NCBI GenBank assembly: GCA_035578905.1 | Contig: JAQJVL010000329.1 | Span: 1 to 64,000 of the forward strand | Direction of reading: 5' to 3' | Source: Stictocephala bisonia | Taxonomy: Eukaryota > Arthropoda > Insecta > Hemiptera > Membracidae | Length of the DNA: 64,000 nt | In this document: one piece after another, positions 1-12,020 of the stretch | Numbering within the stretch: position 1 is the stretch's first letter | Layout of the letters: every line of letters begins with the position of its first letter | Translations under genes and position numbers: made by a program | The notes under the pieces: model-generated | What the model saw: only the letters and a program-made list of their open reading frames with translations | What the model was told of the DNA's origin: nothing | The model's database searches: none

Positions 1-97
1 AATACCACTGTACGTGTATGGATGGGCGGGTGGGTTAATACCACTGTACGTGTATGGATGGGCGGGTGGATTAATACCACTGTACGTGTATGGGTCC
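1..97 (+). repeat. 36-bp G-rich minisatellite (family A), locus 1, cut by window edge
   Basis: Nearly three units of about 36 bp, each with a core reading ACCACTGTACGTGTATGG followed by a GGGCGGGTGGG tract. The array begins outside the window. The same core, in one or other orientation, recurs near 19.1, 23-25.6, 29.6 and 51 kb. No gene is associated. Confidence 0.85.
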
Positions 98-119
98 GTG
101 TAGGATTAGGAGCACAATT

Positions 120-1670
120 TAATCTAAAAATGCAAATTTTCCTGACTTTATCATAGGAATGTCAGCAAAGATGAAAGGAAAGAAAGAAAAGAGCCTTGTG
201 GCAGTCCATCTTTAAGATGTCCAATCAAGTTACTCTAAAAAAAAAAAAAAAAACCACTATTCACTCTAAAGGAGACGGTACTTTTTGTGCAGGGTTCACC
301 TTCACCTCCAACTTCACTGGAATTACTGATTCAAATACTGGAATGATAGACATCCTTAGTCACATATCTATAAAGGGGCTATGGAATTTTATTTGTGTCA
401 TTTATTAATTAATTAAAATTAGGTAGGGATGTGTATTCATATTAGAAAGAAATTAATAAACTTAAGTCGAGATGTATTTTCGTTTACATTTCACTACCTC
501 TGTAGGGCCTACTGTATTCCAACCTCAAATATGATCTGCAAATTATGAATCCTTAATTAGGTACCTTCTACAAATGGAATGTTTCATGTGAGAGAATGGT
601 ACAGTATAAAAGTTTAATTATAAATATGTTTATATCAAAAAGTTTTATTAGTACTTTTAGAATTGTAATTTGTAGTTTTAGGTGCCTAAATAATATTTTC
701 AAAACAAATAATTCTGTTGATTTTTTTTTGTGAACAGTTGTTTATTCATATATTTTAAAGGATGTACCAACATTTAATGTCCACTAAAACATACCACACG
801 TAATATGTTTATGGGAAGCAGTATATTTATGATTCGCATTTAACATAAATGTAATATAAATTTACATTAAATTAATGTTCATTCATTAAGTTGTGCACAT
901 ACACTTGACATATGGCTAAATATTTTGTGTGAATCATTCATTGACTTTGTTGATATTCCTACTGGGTATGAGGGTTAAATTTGTTTGTTCTTTTTTAATA
1001 CCAAATATATTCCATAAAGAATATACAACTTAAAACTCATAATTCTCTTTAATTAATTTTTAAATTTAAGGAAAAATTTAGAAAACAAAAGAACATTAAA
1101 AATTCAGTATTTTATTAGAGATGTTGAAATAACCTTGACAGTTTGTGTGCTGATGTTTGTTTTGTTAGTAAACCTATCATTCCATTGTAAAGGGGAATGA
1201 TTTACACATTCGATTCTGTAATATATTACATGTTTACATTCCCCCACAAACTGTTTGTACTAATTTACCACATTTGTTGTTAAATGAATTTTCCAAATTG
1301 TCTATACTTTTAGAATAATTTACAACTCTTTGTATATGTTTAACAACAATTTGAGTGTTGTTAGTCTGATATTGCAATCATTCATACAGTCATTGACAAA
1401 AATTATAAACACATCAAAATTATTGAACAGCAGTGCCATAAGCCTATAATTTACTGTTTTGGTGTGTACATTGTGTTCATTGAAGTCATGTCCAAACAAG
1501 AGGAAAGTTTAAAACTAAGTAGATGTTTATATAAACATAGCATGAAACGGTTTGCTCGAAATTTACCATGATTGATTTTTTATCGTAACAGATTTAACAC
1601 AAAATTATGTAATCTGACTTGATTTCTAATTTATAGGATGAGAGAAAACTACTAATATCTCTTGACCACA
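120..1670. other. AT-rich stretch without recognisable genes
   Basis: No coding signal, tandem array or terminal inverted repeat was recognised. A 13-16 base A-run lies near 239-254, and a 70-codon open frame over it looks like chance. The sequence is strongly AT-rich with scattered short homopolymers. Confidence 0.5.
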
Positions 1671-1675
1671 GGAAC

Positions 1676-1687
1676 ACAATTTGTGGT
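1676..1687. repeat. Target-site duplication, 3' side of LINE
   Basis: The 12-mer ACAATTTGTGGT here is repeated exactly at 2960-2971. The two copies bracket the minus-strand LINE fragment, as expected for a target-primed reverse transcription insertion. Confidence 0.85.
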
Positions 1688-2959
1688 TACTTACTCTTAC
1701 TCCTGTGGCCACTCAAACCCAAGAAGGGTTTTAGCCTCGCCAACCAGCCGCCTCCACTCCTGTCTATCGTGAACCATCTCCATGTCCGCTCCTATCTTCA
1801 CCAGGTCACCCCTGACTTGATCATTTCAGCGCATTCTTGGTCTTCACAGAGGCTTTGTTCCCGTTGGTGTTCCTGACCAGATTTTCTTCACTACCTTCTC
1901 TTCACTTCTTCGAATGATGTGGCCCAGCCATCTCAATCTCCTACTTCTGGCTAGAGCCACAATATCCGGCTCCTTATATAGCTCTCTCAGTTCCCTGTTT
2001 TTTCTAATCCTCCACTCTTCCCCTTCTTTTATTGGCGTAGGATTTTGTTTTCGAAAGTCACTTGTTTTTTCCTAGACTTCTTTGTTAAGGCCCAAACTTC
2101 TGATCCATAAAGCACTACTGGTTGAATCATTGCTTTGTATAGCCTTACTTTTGTACCTTTTGACAGTATCTTGCTTTTTAAGAGCTTTGTTAAACTCCAG
2201 TAGCTTCTATCTGCCGCAGAAATTCTGTGTTGAATTTCTATTTCTTTCTGGTTGGTGTTTGTTATTGTTACTCCAAGATATTTAAATTCTTTTGTCTGTT
2301 CAAAATTGTAGTTAAGGACCTTGATGGGTGCTGGGCTGACGTCTTCTCTTCTACTTATTTTCATGTATTGTGTTTTCCTTTCATTGACTAATAATCCTAT
2401 TGTTTTAGCTTGTGACAAAAAATGTTCTGTTAATTTTTTTAAATCTTCCTTTTTCTCAGCTATTATTGCTACATCGTCTGCAAAGGCCAATAAATTTATA
2501 TTCCCGTTTATTTTTGCACCTTCGGGTAGGTTTTTTGTTTTCCTTAGAGCTTCTTCTATTACTATATTAAATAATAACGGAGACAGCCCATCTCCCTGTT
2601 TAACCCCTGTGTTTATATCAAATGTTTCTGTATACTCGTTTTGTACTTTTACCTTTCCCTTGGAGTTGTTTATGCACATTTTTGTAAGATTAATTAATTT
2701 CTTTGGAATTTTGGCTTGTTTCATCAGGGACCAGATTTTCGTCCTTTTAATACTGTCGTAGGCTTTTTTAAAGTCGATAAAAATAATATATCTTTGTTGT
2801 ATTCCCAATACTTTGAGGCCAGCTCTTTCATTGAGAATATTTGGTCCATGGTTGATCTTTCCTACATAAAACCGGCTTGGTGATCCCCGATAATCTCCTC
2901 TGCGTAATGTTTAAGTCTATTAAGAATTACTTTTGACAAAAGTTTGTACGATCTATCCA
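1688..2959 (-). pseudogene. 5'-truncated RTE-like LINE fragment (reverse transcriptase and C-terminus)
   Basis: On the minus strand this encodes the reverse transcriptase half of a non-LTR retrotransposon. The longest open piece is 2029-2808 (259 codons), with YIIFIDFKKAYDSI (residues 7-20), GVKQGDGLSPLLFN (68-81), the catalytic FADD (109-112) and a FKYLGVTIT motif. Upstream, at 2809-2959, the same frame reads through one stop with LLSKVILNRL and GDHQAGF. Downstream, from 2028 to about 1700, it continues as RELYKEPDIVA and RLRWLGHI, then reaches two in-frame TGA codons before a TLLGFEWPQ end. The 3' terminus is a short AGTAAG-type repeat rather than poly(A), which suits RTE-like elements. The clade is inferred from motif style. 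The copy is dead: it is 5' truncated with at least three stops. The endonuclease domain is missing. Confidence 0.88.
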
Positions 2960-2971
2960 ACAATTTGTGGT
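2960..2971. repeat. Target-site duplication, 5' side of LINE
   Basis: Second copy of the ACAATTTGTGGT 12-mer. It immediately abuts the truncated 5' end of the LINE, whose last coding residues on the minus strand are LDRSYKLL. Confidence 0.85.
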
Positions 2972-2989
2972 CGCTGTAAAATAACTAAC

Positions 2990-5060
2990 TATATTACTGA
3001 AATCCAACTCTTATTACATAAAATGATAGCTAATAAAGAAAACTGAGTAAATCTCAAAATTGTAATTCAAACATTGTCTACAACATCATGTGTGTTGTAG
3101 AAAAATGTTTGAACGTTATTTTGTGGTTTTATATCTGTACCACAATGAAAGAAGCTAATTATCGGTTTACTCGTTGAATATTGGCACAGAGAAGAAAAAA
3201 GCAGGGGTCGCATCCAAACAAGCGTTGAATGTGTGTCGAGTTGTCATGTCGAGTAGTTTTTTCTCCAGTTTGCCATGCAATGGTAGAGCCAGTACTTTGT
3301 CAGTACCTTCCTTATTCTCTCGAAATCTATACAGCAAGGATAAATGCTGTAATTATTACTTAAGATGTATAAAGATGTACATTAGTTTTAATCTATTTAT
3401 ACCTGCCATTGAGGTGATTGCTGCAGCTACACGTCACTTATAATAGTTTAAAATGCTTTGTGTAATTTATTTAACAATAGTGACGTTTGTGGTCTTGTTG
3501 TATTGTCTTGTACTGTACAAATGCAGTTTGTTGTATTGTTGATCCACAAATAAAGTATTTGATTTGATAAGAAAGCGACGCCTGTTTTTTTTTCTCTGTG
3601 ATATTGGCTAAAAAGTAAGTTGTGGTATTTGTTAAAGGAAAGTTATCTTACGAAAAGAAGCGGTCCCACACTTACACTGGTTGTTAGTGCTCCCAATAAC
3701 CTGGTGAGAATTTAGGTGAAAGGCAAAAGTGCGTGCACGTGACCCGTCCTGGAGGCGTGTTGTGAATGTGCAGAGCTCATTACTGCGCTGACGAAATTAG
3801 GTGACGTAGTTCAGATGGATTTGTTTGATACTGTATTTGTAGCTTCGCTCATATTTATTAAAGGGGTTATGTATAATTTTTCTTCGATCTGACAGTTACA
3901 ATTATACAATTATGGTTATGGACTAGCTGCTTGAAAAATGTTCACTGTGAATGCAATATTTTTAATTTATGATGTTGACGCTATTAATTTGGATTAGGAC
4001 AGCACAATGTACGTCCTATAGTCGTGTTGAATGCTGTTTGTGTCGTGATTTTGATGTAAAAAATATAGTTTGCCCTAAAATTGTTTCCAAAATAATTTAA
4101 AAGTAATAACATGTTCAAAAATAATTTATTGGTAACCTCTTAAAAAAGTTGGTTGTTTAAAAAACAATGAATTATCAAAAAAAGTCACTAAAAGCTCTTA
4201 ATTTATACGATTTGTTTGTTTTATCACATTGACAATTACATAGTACATATCGACCCAAGAGAAATAAGAAATTATTCAGTTGTAGTGTAAATAATTAAAT
4301 TACCATACTTGCTGATAACTAATGTGTGTTAAATCTTAAAGTAACGCACTCCTTCGCTAATGTGTCTATTGAAGGTATCCAAGGGTTTTACGTATAGAAC
4401 TCACACGAAAAAACACACACACTAAACCAGATTTTTTTCTCTTTTTCATTTTATTTAGCTCGATTTTTTCTGCTTTTATTAGAAAAATAAATGTTTAATG
4501 TACAAAGAGATATACGGTTTACAGAAAGTAAGTAATATATTAAAAAGAACACTAAAAACGTAATTTTAAATAATCGGCAATGACTGACAGAGTTTTTACG
4601 GGAGCCAGTCCTATACTGATTCCTATCTGCCGGGTCTTGCCGATGACTACAAGACATGGAGAATATCATTTTGTCGATGGCCGATGTCGGTGGAATTCCT
4701 CGATCACAATTGCTCAATCACATATCTCATAAATAATGATGGTCATGTCGTTGAGTTGATTTACATTCGTTAAGTTTAATATTTGTTAATTATTCAGAGA
4801 TATATTGTTCTTATTTATTTAAAATAATTGTTTTTATGTTTTTCTAATTTGTTTGTCGATTTTCTGTTTTTTTGTTAAATATTTAGTTATATTTTTATTA
4901 TTTGTTATTGATTTACTATAGTTTAAAAATTGTTTGATAAATAAATTTCTATTGATTGTACCGTAGATAATTGATTATGTTTATGTTGATGAAACTCGAA
5001 CATACCAGTCGTGATCCAGAAGAAAGATTAAATAGTGGCAAAAATACCTGGACGTAAATA
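2990..5060. other. AT-rich stretch, possible old LINE 3' end near 3570
   Basis: No gene was recognised. Near 3545-3570 a plus-strand AATAAAGTATTTGATTTGAT string resembles the polyadenylation signal and short-repeat tail of Jockey-type LINEs, but no coding part precedes it. The rest is low-complexity AT-rich sequence. Confidence 0.35.
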
Positions 5061-5071
5061 AATCTGTTTAA

Positions 5072-6151
5072 CCCTTTGGCTGTTCTGCAACGATATATCG
5101 TTTTTGGTAATCTGACCGAAAATTGTTACACAACGATATTTCGTTGTATGGATTTCGGCCGAAAAATGTTTTGCAACGATATATCGTTGTTACGTAATAA
5201 ATTTGCCGTTCTGTCATTTTTTCGTCAAATACGCAAACAAATATACGGAAGAATAGATAATTAAATTCCCTACATGAAAAAAATATTAAATACAGCATTC
5301 TTGCCGTTTTTATAATATAATCCTACTATTGAAAACATCGCGGTAATTCGGAAGGTCGTGGCTGTCAGCTGTGGCGCGCGCCTGTGTTTACGATGACGCA
5401 TCAGTTGTTTTGACGCTAATTGCTGTTTACAGTGACACTGAGTCGAGTGCTTCTTTGTGCTTAATAGTTTTTATTGTAATTAGTATTAAATTTTTTCATC
5501 GAAATGGGTGCTAAACGATCAAAATCTCCTATAAGCGAGAACACTTTGATAGAAAAAAAAAACTTTAAATATGTAAATATTTTGTTTTTGATACATTTTA
5601 TTATATTTCATGTAAACTGTTAGTTTTGAACCATATAAAAGTGGTTTTTATTCAATAACAAAAGACAGAGAGACTTTACACTATATTCTGACAAATCGCC
5701 TTCAATATCAAGTAAGACATTATTTTATATTTTTTTTATAACTTTGTCAAATATACTACAAATTAGTTGAAATTTTCAGGATCTGCTAACAATTATATGG
5801 CCTTTCAATTAAACACACCATCAACACAATATACAAACATATAAAGTAAATTTTATAACTACAAACTAAAAAAAAAAAAAAAAAAAAAAAAAAACGAAAT
5901 AATATATTTAAAATTTTTTTTATTTTTGCGATGAAAAATAAACTACAATATTTTATTCTAAAAGCCCATTTAATTCTCTAGAGAACAGTACTTATTTGAT
6001 GAACATAGGGTAATTTATAAAAAAGTTGTAGATTTTTAAGTAAAACACTGCAAAATTGCCAATTTTAGCTGAACATTCTGGGGTACTACACATGTAAAAA
6101 ATCCAAACATTTTTGAGATTTTTTTTTTTTTTTTGCTGAACAGTCAAAGGG
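5072..6151. mobile_element. Non-autonomous piggyBac-like element with TTAA duplication
   Basis: The element is about 1,080 bp. The left end CCCTTTGGCTGTTCTGC (5072-5088) matches the inverted right end (6135-6151, read as CCCTTTGACTGTTCAGC) at 15 of 17 bases. Both ends are flanked by TTAA (5068-5071 and 6152-6155), the target site typical of piggyBac-superfamily transposons. Three palindromes of the form CAACGATATATCGTTG lie 42-43 bp apart just inside the left end. No transposase remains; a short open stretch beginning MGAKRSKSPISENTL near 5504 could be a leftover coding end or chance. A ~26-base A-run lies near 5870-5894. Confidence 0.8.
5089..5189. repeat. Three subterminal palindromes of the piggyBac-like element
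   Basis: AACGATATATCGTT at 5089-5102, ACAACGATATTTCGTTGT at 5130-5147 and CAACGATATATCGTTG at 5174-5189. Each is self-complementary or nearly so, and the spacing is a regular 42-43 bp. Subterminal repeats near the ends of DNA transposons often bind transposase; that role here is inferred. Confidence 0.75.
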
Positions 6152-6159
6152 TTAACAGA

Positions 6160-7190
6160 TTTTTTAAAATTAATCTGTTAAATTAATTGTAAATGTCGTT
6201 TGTCTTCCCTTCATTTGTCTGTAATAATGATTTTTATGATCTTTGAGAGTACTTTAATTATTTATTGAGTTTATTTACATAATTTGAAGTTATTATTGTT
6301 TAATTACTGTTTTAATTTGTCGTTGTTATGAATATACTTATGAATATATAATTTAACTTAGTTGATCTCTAAAATAGCATTTCTGCTAAAGAGATTACTA
6401 TAAGATGCGATGTAAATTCAACCATAAAGAAAATAATAAACAATTTTTGAATTTGAACTACTGATGCCTGTCAATGAACGGAGCAGAAGCCGCTACCGGG
6501 TGTTGAAGCTACAGTAGTTGTTTTATTGAAAGTGTTCTTTTGGGCTCACGCCGTAGAGAAATAGATTACTGTATTCGGAAAACGTACGATATATGAGAAC
6601 TGATTGTTGTAACTTACTTACTTGAGTTATCAGTAACTATGCACATTCTATTCTCTTTACGAAAATCGAAATTTGACGTTCCAAATTAGTTCATGTGTTA
6701 GATTGTTAGAGAAGACATTTTATTCTCCACTAAAACTGTTGCGTCATTTATATTTAATTTTCAATAAATATCGTCATTGCTGTCTCAGTCCTAACCTAGT
6801 TAACAAGTGTGTTAGTAAATCTGTTTAACTTATATGTTACGTAATTGTAAATCCCATATACGTAATATTCTGCAATGAGGACTCTATAAATATAGGTTAT
6901 GGTGACTGCATTCTGTTATGTAATATGCGTGATTCGCTGGCTTACTACAAACAAATGGACGCTTCACAACACAGGCATAATAAATACAGTAGTCTAAGTA
7001 CAACAAGGCAGGTATTACTGTCATCGAAGTGGGTATACCACGCTTACTACCCTCAGACCAAAAGTACCATTCGTTTGTGAATCCCCTTCCGTTTTAAAGT
7101 TGGTATGCTAAACGTGGATTACTGACTAGAATCATAATAATATAAATACTTATTTGTGGGATGTTTAATTTATTAAGGTTATTTTAACAT
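6160..7190. other. AT-rich stretch with possible LINE 3' tail (6350-6460)
   Basis: No gene was recognised. At about 6366-6400 an imperfect stem (ATCTCT ... AGCA/TGCT ... AGAGAT) is followed by AATAATAAACAATTTTTGAATTTGAAC, a layout like the 3' untranslated end of Jockey/CR1-type LINEs. No coding portion is attached, so this is tentative. Confidence 0.3.
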
Positions 7191-7194
7191 ACAA

Positions 7195-7625
7195 TAAGCC
7201 AATTATGAATTAACAAGGGTGCACGCTTCGCGTGCCGTTACCGTTACCGCGAGCACTTACTGCGCTCGTGACTCCTCGGCTTTCGGCCTCGGCAAGTATC
7301 TTTGGACTATACTAACGGTTCAACTGCATGATGTAAAATCCATCCCAACAGCTGTTAACATTTCTTAAAAATCGTTGTTTACATTTGAACAGCTGTTCCT
7401 TTTTTACTTATTTAAATCTCACCATGTAATCCTATGGCCGAAAAACGTACTTTCAGGGTTTCCAATGTCCTTCAGGGTAAAACTATCGAACGGTGAAGAC
7501 TTTACTGCACAACTACGAAGTGTGTCAATATTTTTGACACCTCGCATCAATAAATAAAGGAGTAGTTGCATTTACCAAAAACGGCTTCTTGTATTATTAT
7601 ATATAAGGACATGCTGAAAACTTCT
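7195..7625 (+). mobile_element. GC-rich stem-loop dispersed repeat, copy A
   Basis: A GC-rich head contains the stem-loop GCACGCTTCGCGTGC (7221-7235), then CGAGC...GCTCG and a direct repeat CCTCGGC...CCTCGGC near 7274-7292. A ~330-bp AT-rich body follows and ends near TATATAAGGA. The head and body both align by eye with 63.05-63.76 kb, and in reverse with 17.75-18.36 kb. No transposase is encoded and the class is unknown. Confidence 0.6.
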
Positions 7626-8110
7626 ACAGTAATTACTAACGAGTAAATCAAAAATACCTAATGCAAGGAAGATTTAATTTTGCGTGAGTTCATCCATTTC
7701 CACAACATTATCACAATAACCGAAAGTCTGTAAACGCTAGGACTAAATGGCTAAATATTGACGTTTTCACTAACGAAAAATCGGGAAGTCTAAGTACTGC
7801 AAACAGTGTCTTATTACAATCCTTGTAAATTGGATAATGTAAATTCCCCACCTTCTCACATGTTTGGCCCATACTTGCCCTAAAGTAAACCTAACTGGGA
7901 CTTAAGTTCTGCAGAAACGTTTAAGTTTAATAATACAGTATTTTAATTTCAGAGTGCCTTTAAAAAAGAATTTTCAAAAAGTCACAGCTTGTTGACAAAA
8001 ATAGCATTTTTCGAAATCACCTTACAATAAATTAATATTTTCACCCATTTTACAAAGGGATTGCATATGAATGTGACTGACGAATCTTTTTCACGTTAAA
8101 TGATTAACGT

Positions 8111-8540
8111 CGGCACTGGTGGCGCAGTGCTGTAACCCAGCTACTTGGGGACAAAGTGTTTGGGAGATTGTAGGTGATAGGTTGGATTCTCGGTCCTCTT
8201 AATACCGGCATGGCGTCCGCTCAATGGTTGCTGTCGGCGTGGACACTACTAGTGAAGTTTGGGGTGTCCATGTTGGGTGGTAATCATTGTACGGATGTTG
8301 TGTGGGGGAGATAACTGAGTATCAGGCTTGTCAATTAGCTTAAAATCAGACCAGCACTACGTGGTTCGGATTTCACGTAAAGCTGTAGGTCCCTTAGTTG
8401 CCCTCGCTGTTGGGCTATTAATAAATTGCCCTTTCTGAGGAACAGTTTAAGTCAGATAGTAACCAGATTACACTCATCCTACACTCATAACCATTCATAT
8501 TCGCCTTAAAATACAAACAACGTTGTGTCGGCGTCTCATA
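8111..8540 (+). mobile_element. tRNA-derived SINE (family S1), single-unit copy
   Basis: The 5' head has an A-box-like TGGTGGCGCAGTGC (from about 8118) and a B-box-like GGTTGGATTC about 70 bp later, the internal RNA polymerase III promoter layout of tRNA-derived SINEs. The body includes GGCGTCCGCTCAATGG, TCCATGTTGGGTGG and AAAGCTGTAGGTCCC, all shared with copies at 13.65, 19.6 and 37.6 kb. The 3' end is defined by a CGGCGTCT motif also found at 16.28 kb. This copy holds one version of the segment that is amplified 44 times in the next copy. Confidence 0.72.
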
Positions 8541-8544
8541 TATA

Positions 8545-9405
8545 AGAATAAGATTAACTTTGAAGTCTGTGAGTTCGTTAAATTGGAAATTAATAAGGTT
8601 CCAAACATATCGCTGATAAAAAGTGACTCACCCTATCTAACGGCATTTCACTAATATTCCATCACTGCCGTCAAAGTTGACTTGACGATTGACAGAAACA
8701 AAGTCATAGTTTAACATAAAACATTCAATCAATAATATTAAAACATTTTTAACATTTATCATATTTGCGAGCTCAAGCAGCTATTCCAACTCACGCACAT
8801 GCAACGATGTTGATGAACGTATCGTAATTTATTTTGGAAATTTATTTTAATATTATTTTGTACTTACCTTAATTATATTTTGTATATCTTAAATTATTAT
8901 TGTTAATGTTCAATCGTATTCTCCTTTTATTTAAATTATTTGGGAAATAAATATACTGTAATTATCGAGCTCTTCACTGCATGACTGATGACTACATGAT
9001 TACAATGAACGAATCAATCCATCGAATACTCGAATTACAACAGCCCAGACTGACGAAGATGTATGAAGTGATTTGAGGCCGCCGGTTGATTAGACACTTA
9101 CGAGACGGATCGGATTGTATTCGATTTGATCGAGTCGACTGTTCTCATTCGGTAATACCAACGTAACGCTTGGTCGTGTTGGAGTGTCCATTGTGCAACC
9201 TGCTGCCCTCGCAGACCATCAATTATTGTTTCATTTGTAACATTTATGTCGTGAAATGTGTACCGAGCACGACATTGGTCTCACTACATTGAAAACATTT
9301 TAGCTCTCGAGTAGGAGAGATAATACGGCTGGGAGCGTGGCGATTGAAATACTTCTACAGTAGGTATGATCTCCAATTTACAGGGTGTCCCTAAACTACG
9401 TTCCC
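8545..9405. other. No recognisable feature
   Basis: Mixed AT-rich sequence with a slightly more GC-balanced part at 9030-9350. I saw no coding motif, array or inverted termini. Confidence 0.4.
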
Positions 9406-9412
9406 AAACTTA

Positions 9413-9634
9413 ACCCTCAAATATAACACTGGGGTCCATTGTACCCAACTAAAATTTTTAATGCGTATAATTTGGATTTTAAATTCTCGTATTCGTACTT
9501 AGCCCCTATGTAAATTTAGTTTAATCTTTTAACATTTTGCAATGGTTCGGTTATTTTTAAATACACTGATTTTGTATAATAAATAGAGCACGTTATTGTG
9601 GGATCATGTGGACCCCAGTGTTAAATTTGAGGGT
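9413..9634. repeat. Inverted-repeat element, 26-27 bp arms
   Basis: The left arm at 9413-9438 (ACCCTCAAATATAACACTGG...) pairs with the right arm at 9609-9634 with a single mismatch over 26 bp, around an AT-rich centre of about 170 bp. The structure fits a small MITE or fold-back element. No target-site duplication was identified. Confidence 0.65.
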
Positions 9635-9639
9635 CCCTT

Positions 9640-10620
9640 TTTTCTTTTTGGCACCCTCAATGATGTTTCTGGCCGTTTTTAAAAGTATTGTTCGAAGTTC
9701 TCTACGAACTTGCGTAGATCTTAAACACAGTAATACGTTGTTGGACCCTTTCGTCCCACGAGACAGACGTGTGCCGTAGCACAGAGTCGAGTTTTTTTCG
9801 AATAGTCGCCTTACTCGCTGTTTGTTTTCGTTTCTGTGTTTCTTTTCGTTGTTCCTTGTTTCTTGTTCGTGTTGATTCTGTCTTGTTAGACGTCATTGGA
9901 CTGTTGTTCGTTTGTCTTAGTCGGCATGGTTGGCTAGTTCTTTGGGTAAGTGTTTGTAATTTTCCTCTATATTCACAGTTACGGCCGAATTGTAGTTAAT
10001 TTGTCGTTAATTAAGGTTTTTTTGTTGATGTGCTTAGTTTTGAATGATGTTATTTAATAAAAAAACTTCAAATTTTAATTAAATATCCTTTTTTTTAATA
10101 AAACTGCACTTTGACCGTAACCTGTGTTTTTTGTTCTGTTTCCTCCTGAGTTCGGTGCACCCTCGATGGGCCTGGAGTTTTATTTGTTCGAAGGTGGGTT
10201 GCAGACGTTTCTTCTGTAAGTCGACAGAGTTATAAAAGGCGTGATATAATCCTTATATTTTTGTCACATACGTTGCGGCGTGAAGTAACAGCTGTTATGT
10301 GGTCGTATTGTGCCGGCGTAACATCTGGAGTGTCTGTACGAGCGAAGAGAACGGAGGGCAAATGTGAAGGCGACGGGCGTGGTCGTTGTGGATTGCCTTC
10401 ACTCTAGCCACACTAGACAGAAGACTGTGTATTTACCCTAACCCAGATCGTGGGACTTGGCGAGTTTCCAAGAACACCGACTGTGTGAGATCGCTCTTCA
10501 CTCGTCCTGTCAAGGATAGGTGCGATCAACATGTCCTTGTATGAACTTGTCTGGTGTTCCCAGTTTAACGCGTACGTGCTTTGTTATTGATGCCGGGGAA
10601 GTTCGATTTGTGAATACAGT
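9640..10620. other. Unassigned stretch with moderate GC content
   Basis: No protein family was recognised. A pyrimidine-rich run (9780-9960) ends at a splice-donor-like GGGTAAGTG near 9944-9952, and a TATAAAAGGC string lies at 10231-10240. These are isolated matches with no coding exon beside them. Confidence 0.25.
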
Positions 10621-10629
10621 TATTGGCGG

Positions 10630-10795
10630 AAAGGAAAGGGGATTGGATTTGTGATTGTAATTATTAAGAGAAAAGGGATTGGAGTTGTGATTGTAATTAT
10701 TAAGAGAAAAGGGATTGGAGTTGTGATCCTAATTGTTGGTGTAAGAGGTTTGGAGTTGTGATCCTAATTGTTAGCGTAAGGAATTTGGAGTTTGG
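10630..10795 (+). repeat. Degenerate 36-bp tandem repeat, about 4 units
   Basis: Units contain GGATTGGAGTTGTGATTGTAAT followed by ATTAAGAGAAAAG. The first two are nearly identical; the later ones drift (ATCCTAATTGTTGGTGTAAG). The sequence is unrelated to family A despite the similar period. Confidence 0.8.
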
Positions 10796-10799
10796 GCAA

Positions 10800-11835
10800 T
10801 TAATTATGTGACATTGCCCTGGCCTGGCCAAGCCACATCTGGATGCCTGAGTGTCTTAAGATTGGGGAATACTGATGAAAATAAAAATTAATCTTTTAAA
10901 TTGTTTTAGGGTAAATTTGCATGGTAGGGTTGAGAGTTAAAATGTGAACATTATTTCAATTCACTTCCGTAAATATTAAATTTCTTTTTTCCATGAATTA
11001 TGAATTTGTTACAAAATCCCACTTATTTTGAAACGTCTCTTAATTTACTCGTATCATATCATTATAAAATTATTTTATATCTTAAGTCGTTTAATCAAAC
11101 ACAATAATCTCCCCTCCTCGCTACTGAAGGAAACATGAAAATTATCATTGTGTTGATATCACCATGAAGATTATTTTTATCATATTGACATTTTTTTACG
11201 TTATATTCTTTTAGTTCATTTCATACTTTTTCTACTATATGTTCAACATAAAGAAAACCAGGAAAAGGAAATAAACAGCGGAACACGAGTCCGATACGAG
11301 CGTACCCTGTTAAATGGGTGCGTTTCTCTTGGCAAACCGTCTCCGACGCACGGGCCTAATGGACATGTTATGTCGCGCTGATTGTGCGTGTTATGAAGTG
11401 CGCGCGTGTCGTGTCCACTCGCACGCACGCAACAGATACACAGTCCGTCCAATTGAGCAATCTTTACACGTCTTCATATGTCACGGAAGGAAGAAAGACA
11501 CGGCCTCTCGTTATTACGTCACGCGTGATGGAACTGAATGAGCGTGCCTAGTGTTACTGGAGAAGGAATAGCCGTCTGTGTTGATTAAAGTAAATAGGGA
11601 ATATATAATTACTATATGTTAATAAACGTATTCCTAGATCGTAGATTAAATCTAAAGTATTAAATGAAATAGTTTGTTTAAATTGTTTATAAACATCTGC
11701 ACAATCTTGCGATGGTAAACACAGTAAAACAATAAAATAAATAAAAGTCAATAAATAAAAAATAAACAAATTGTAATAACCCAATTTCTCTAGAAATAAA
11801 AAACATAATCTAACAAAATTTAAAATTTACACTAC
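10800..11835. other. AT-rich stretch with a short GC-rich island (11280-11540)
   Basis: Bases 11280-11540 are clearly richer in GC and CpG than the flanks, and a 75-codon plus-strand frame (11314-11541) spans them. Its translation matches no family I recognise, and I see no splice or start context that supports a gene. Confidence 0.3.
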
Positions 11836-11841
11836 ATTATA

Positions 11842-12020
11842 GAGTCCTTTCCAAAACGAGGTTGCATTATGAAAAGTAGCTAGGTAACTAAAATATAATT
11901 AGTAAAAACTAATTGAAATAAATATAATGTAATATTTATTTATTTATGATTTAACAATTAATTTTTCTTTAAGGTTAATGTTGCTGTTTTGGCAGTGAAA
12001 ATCTGTTTTGGAAAGGCCTC
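11842..12020. mobile_element. Short MITE with about 17-bp terminal inverted repeats
   Basis: The left terminus GAGTCCTTTCCAAAACGAG and the inverted right terminus (GAGGCCTTTCCAAAACAGA) match over most of their length and enclose an AT-rich ~140-bp core. The length is 179 bp. Superfamily and duplication are unclear; no coding potential. Confidence 0.65.

Noticed and set aside
9700..10240. Possible first exon with splice donor (GGGTAAGTG) and TATAAAAGGC box
   Set aside because: The order is wrong for one promoter (the TATA-like string lies after the donor), and no coding exon is recognisable.
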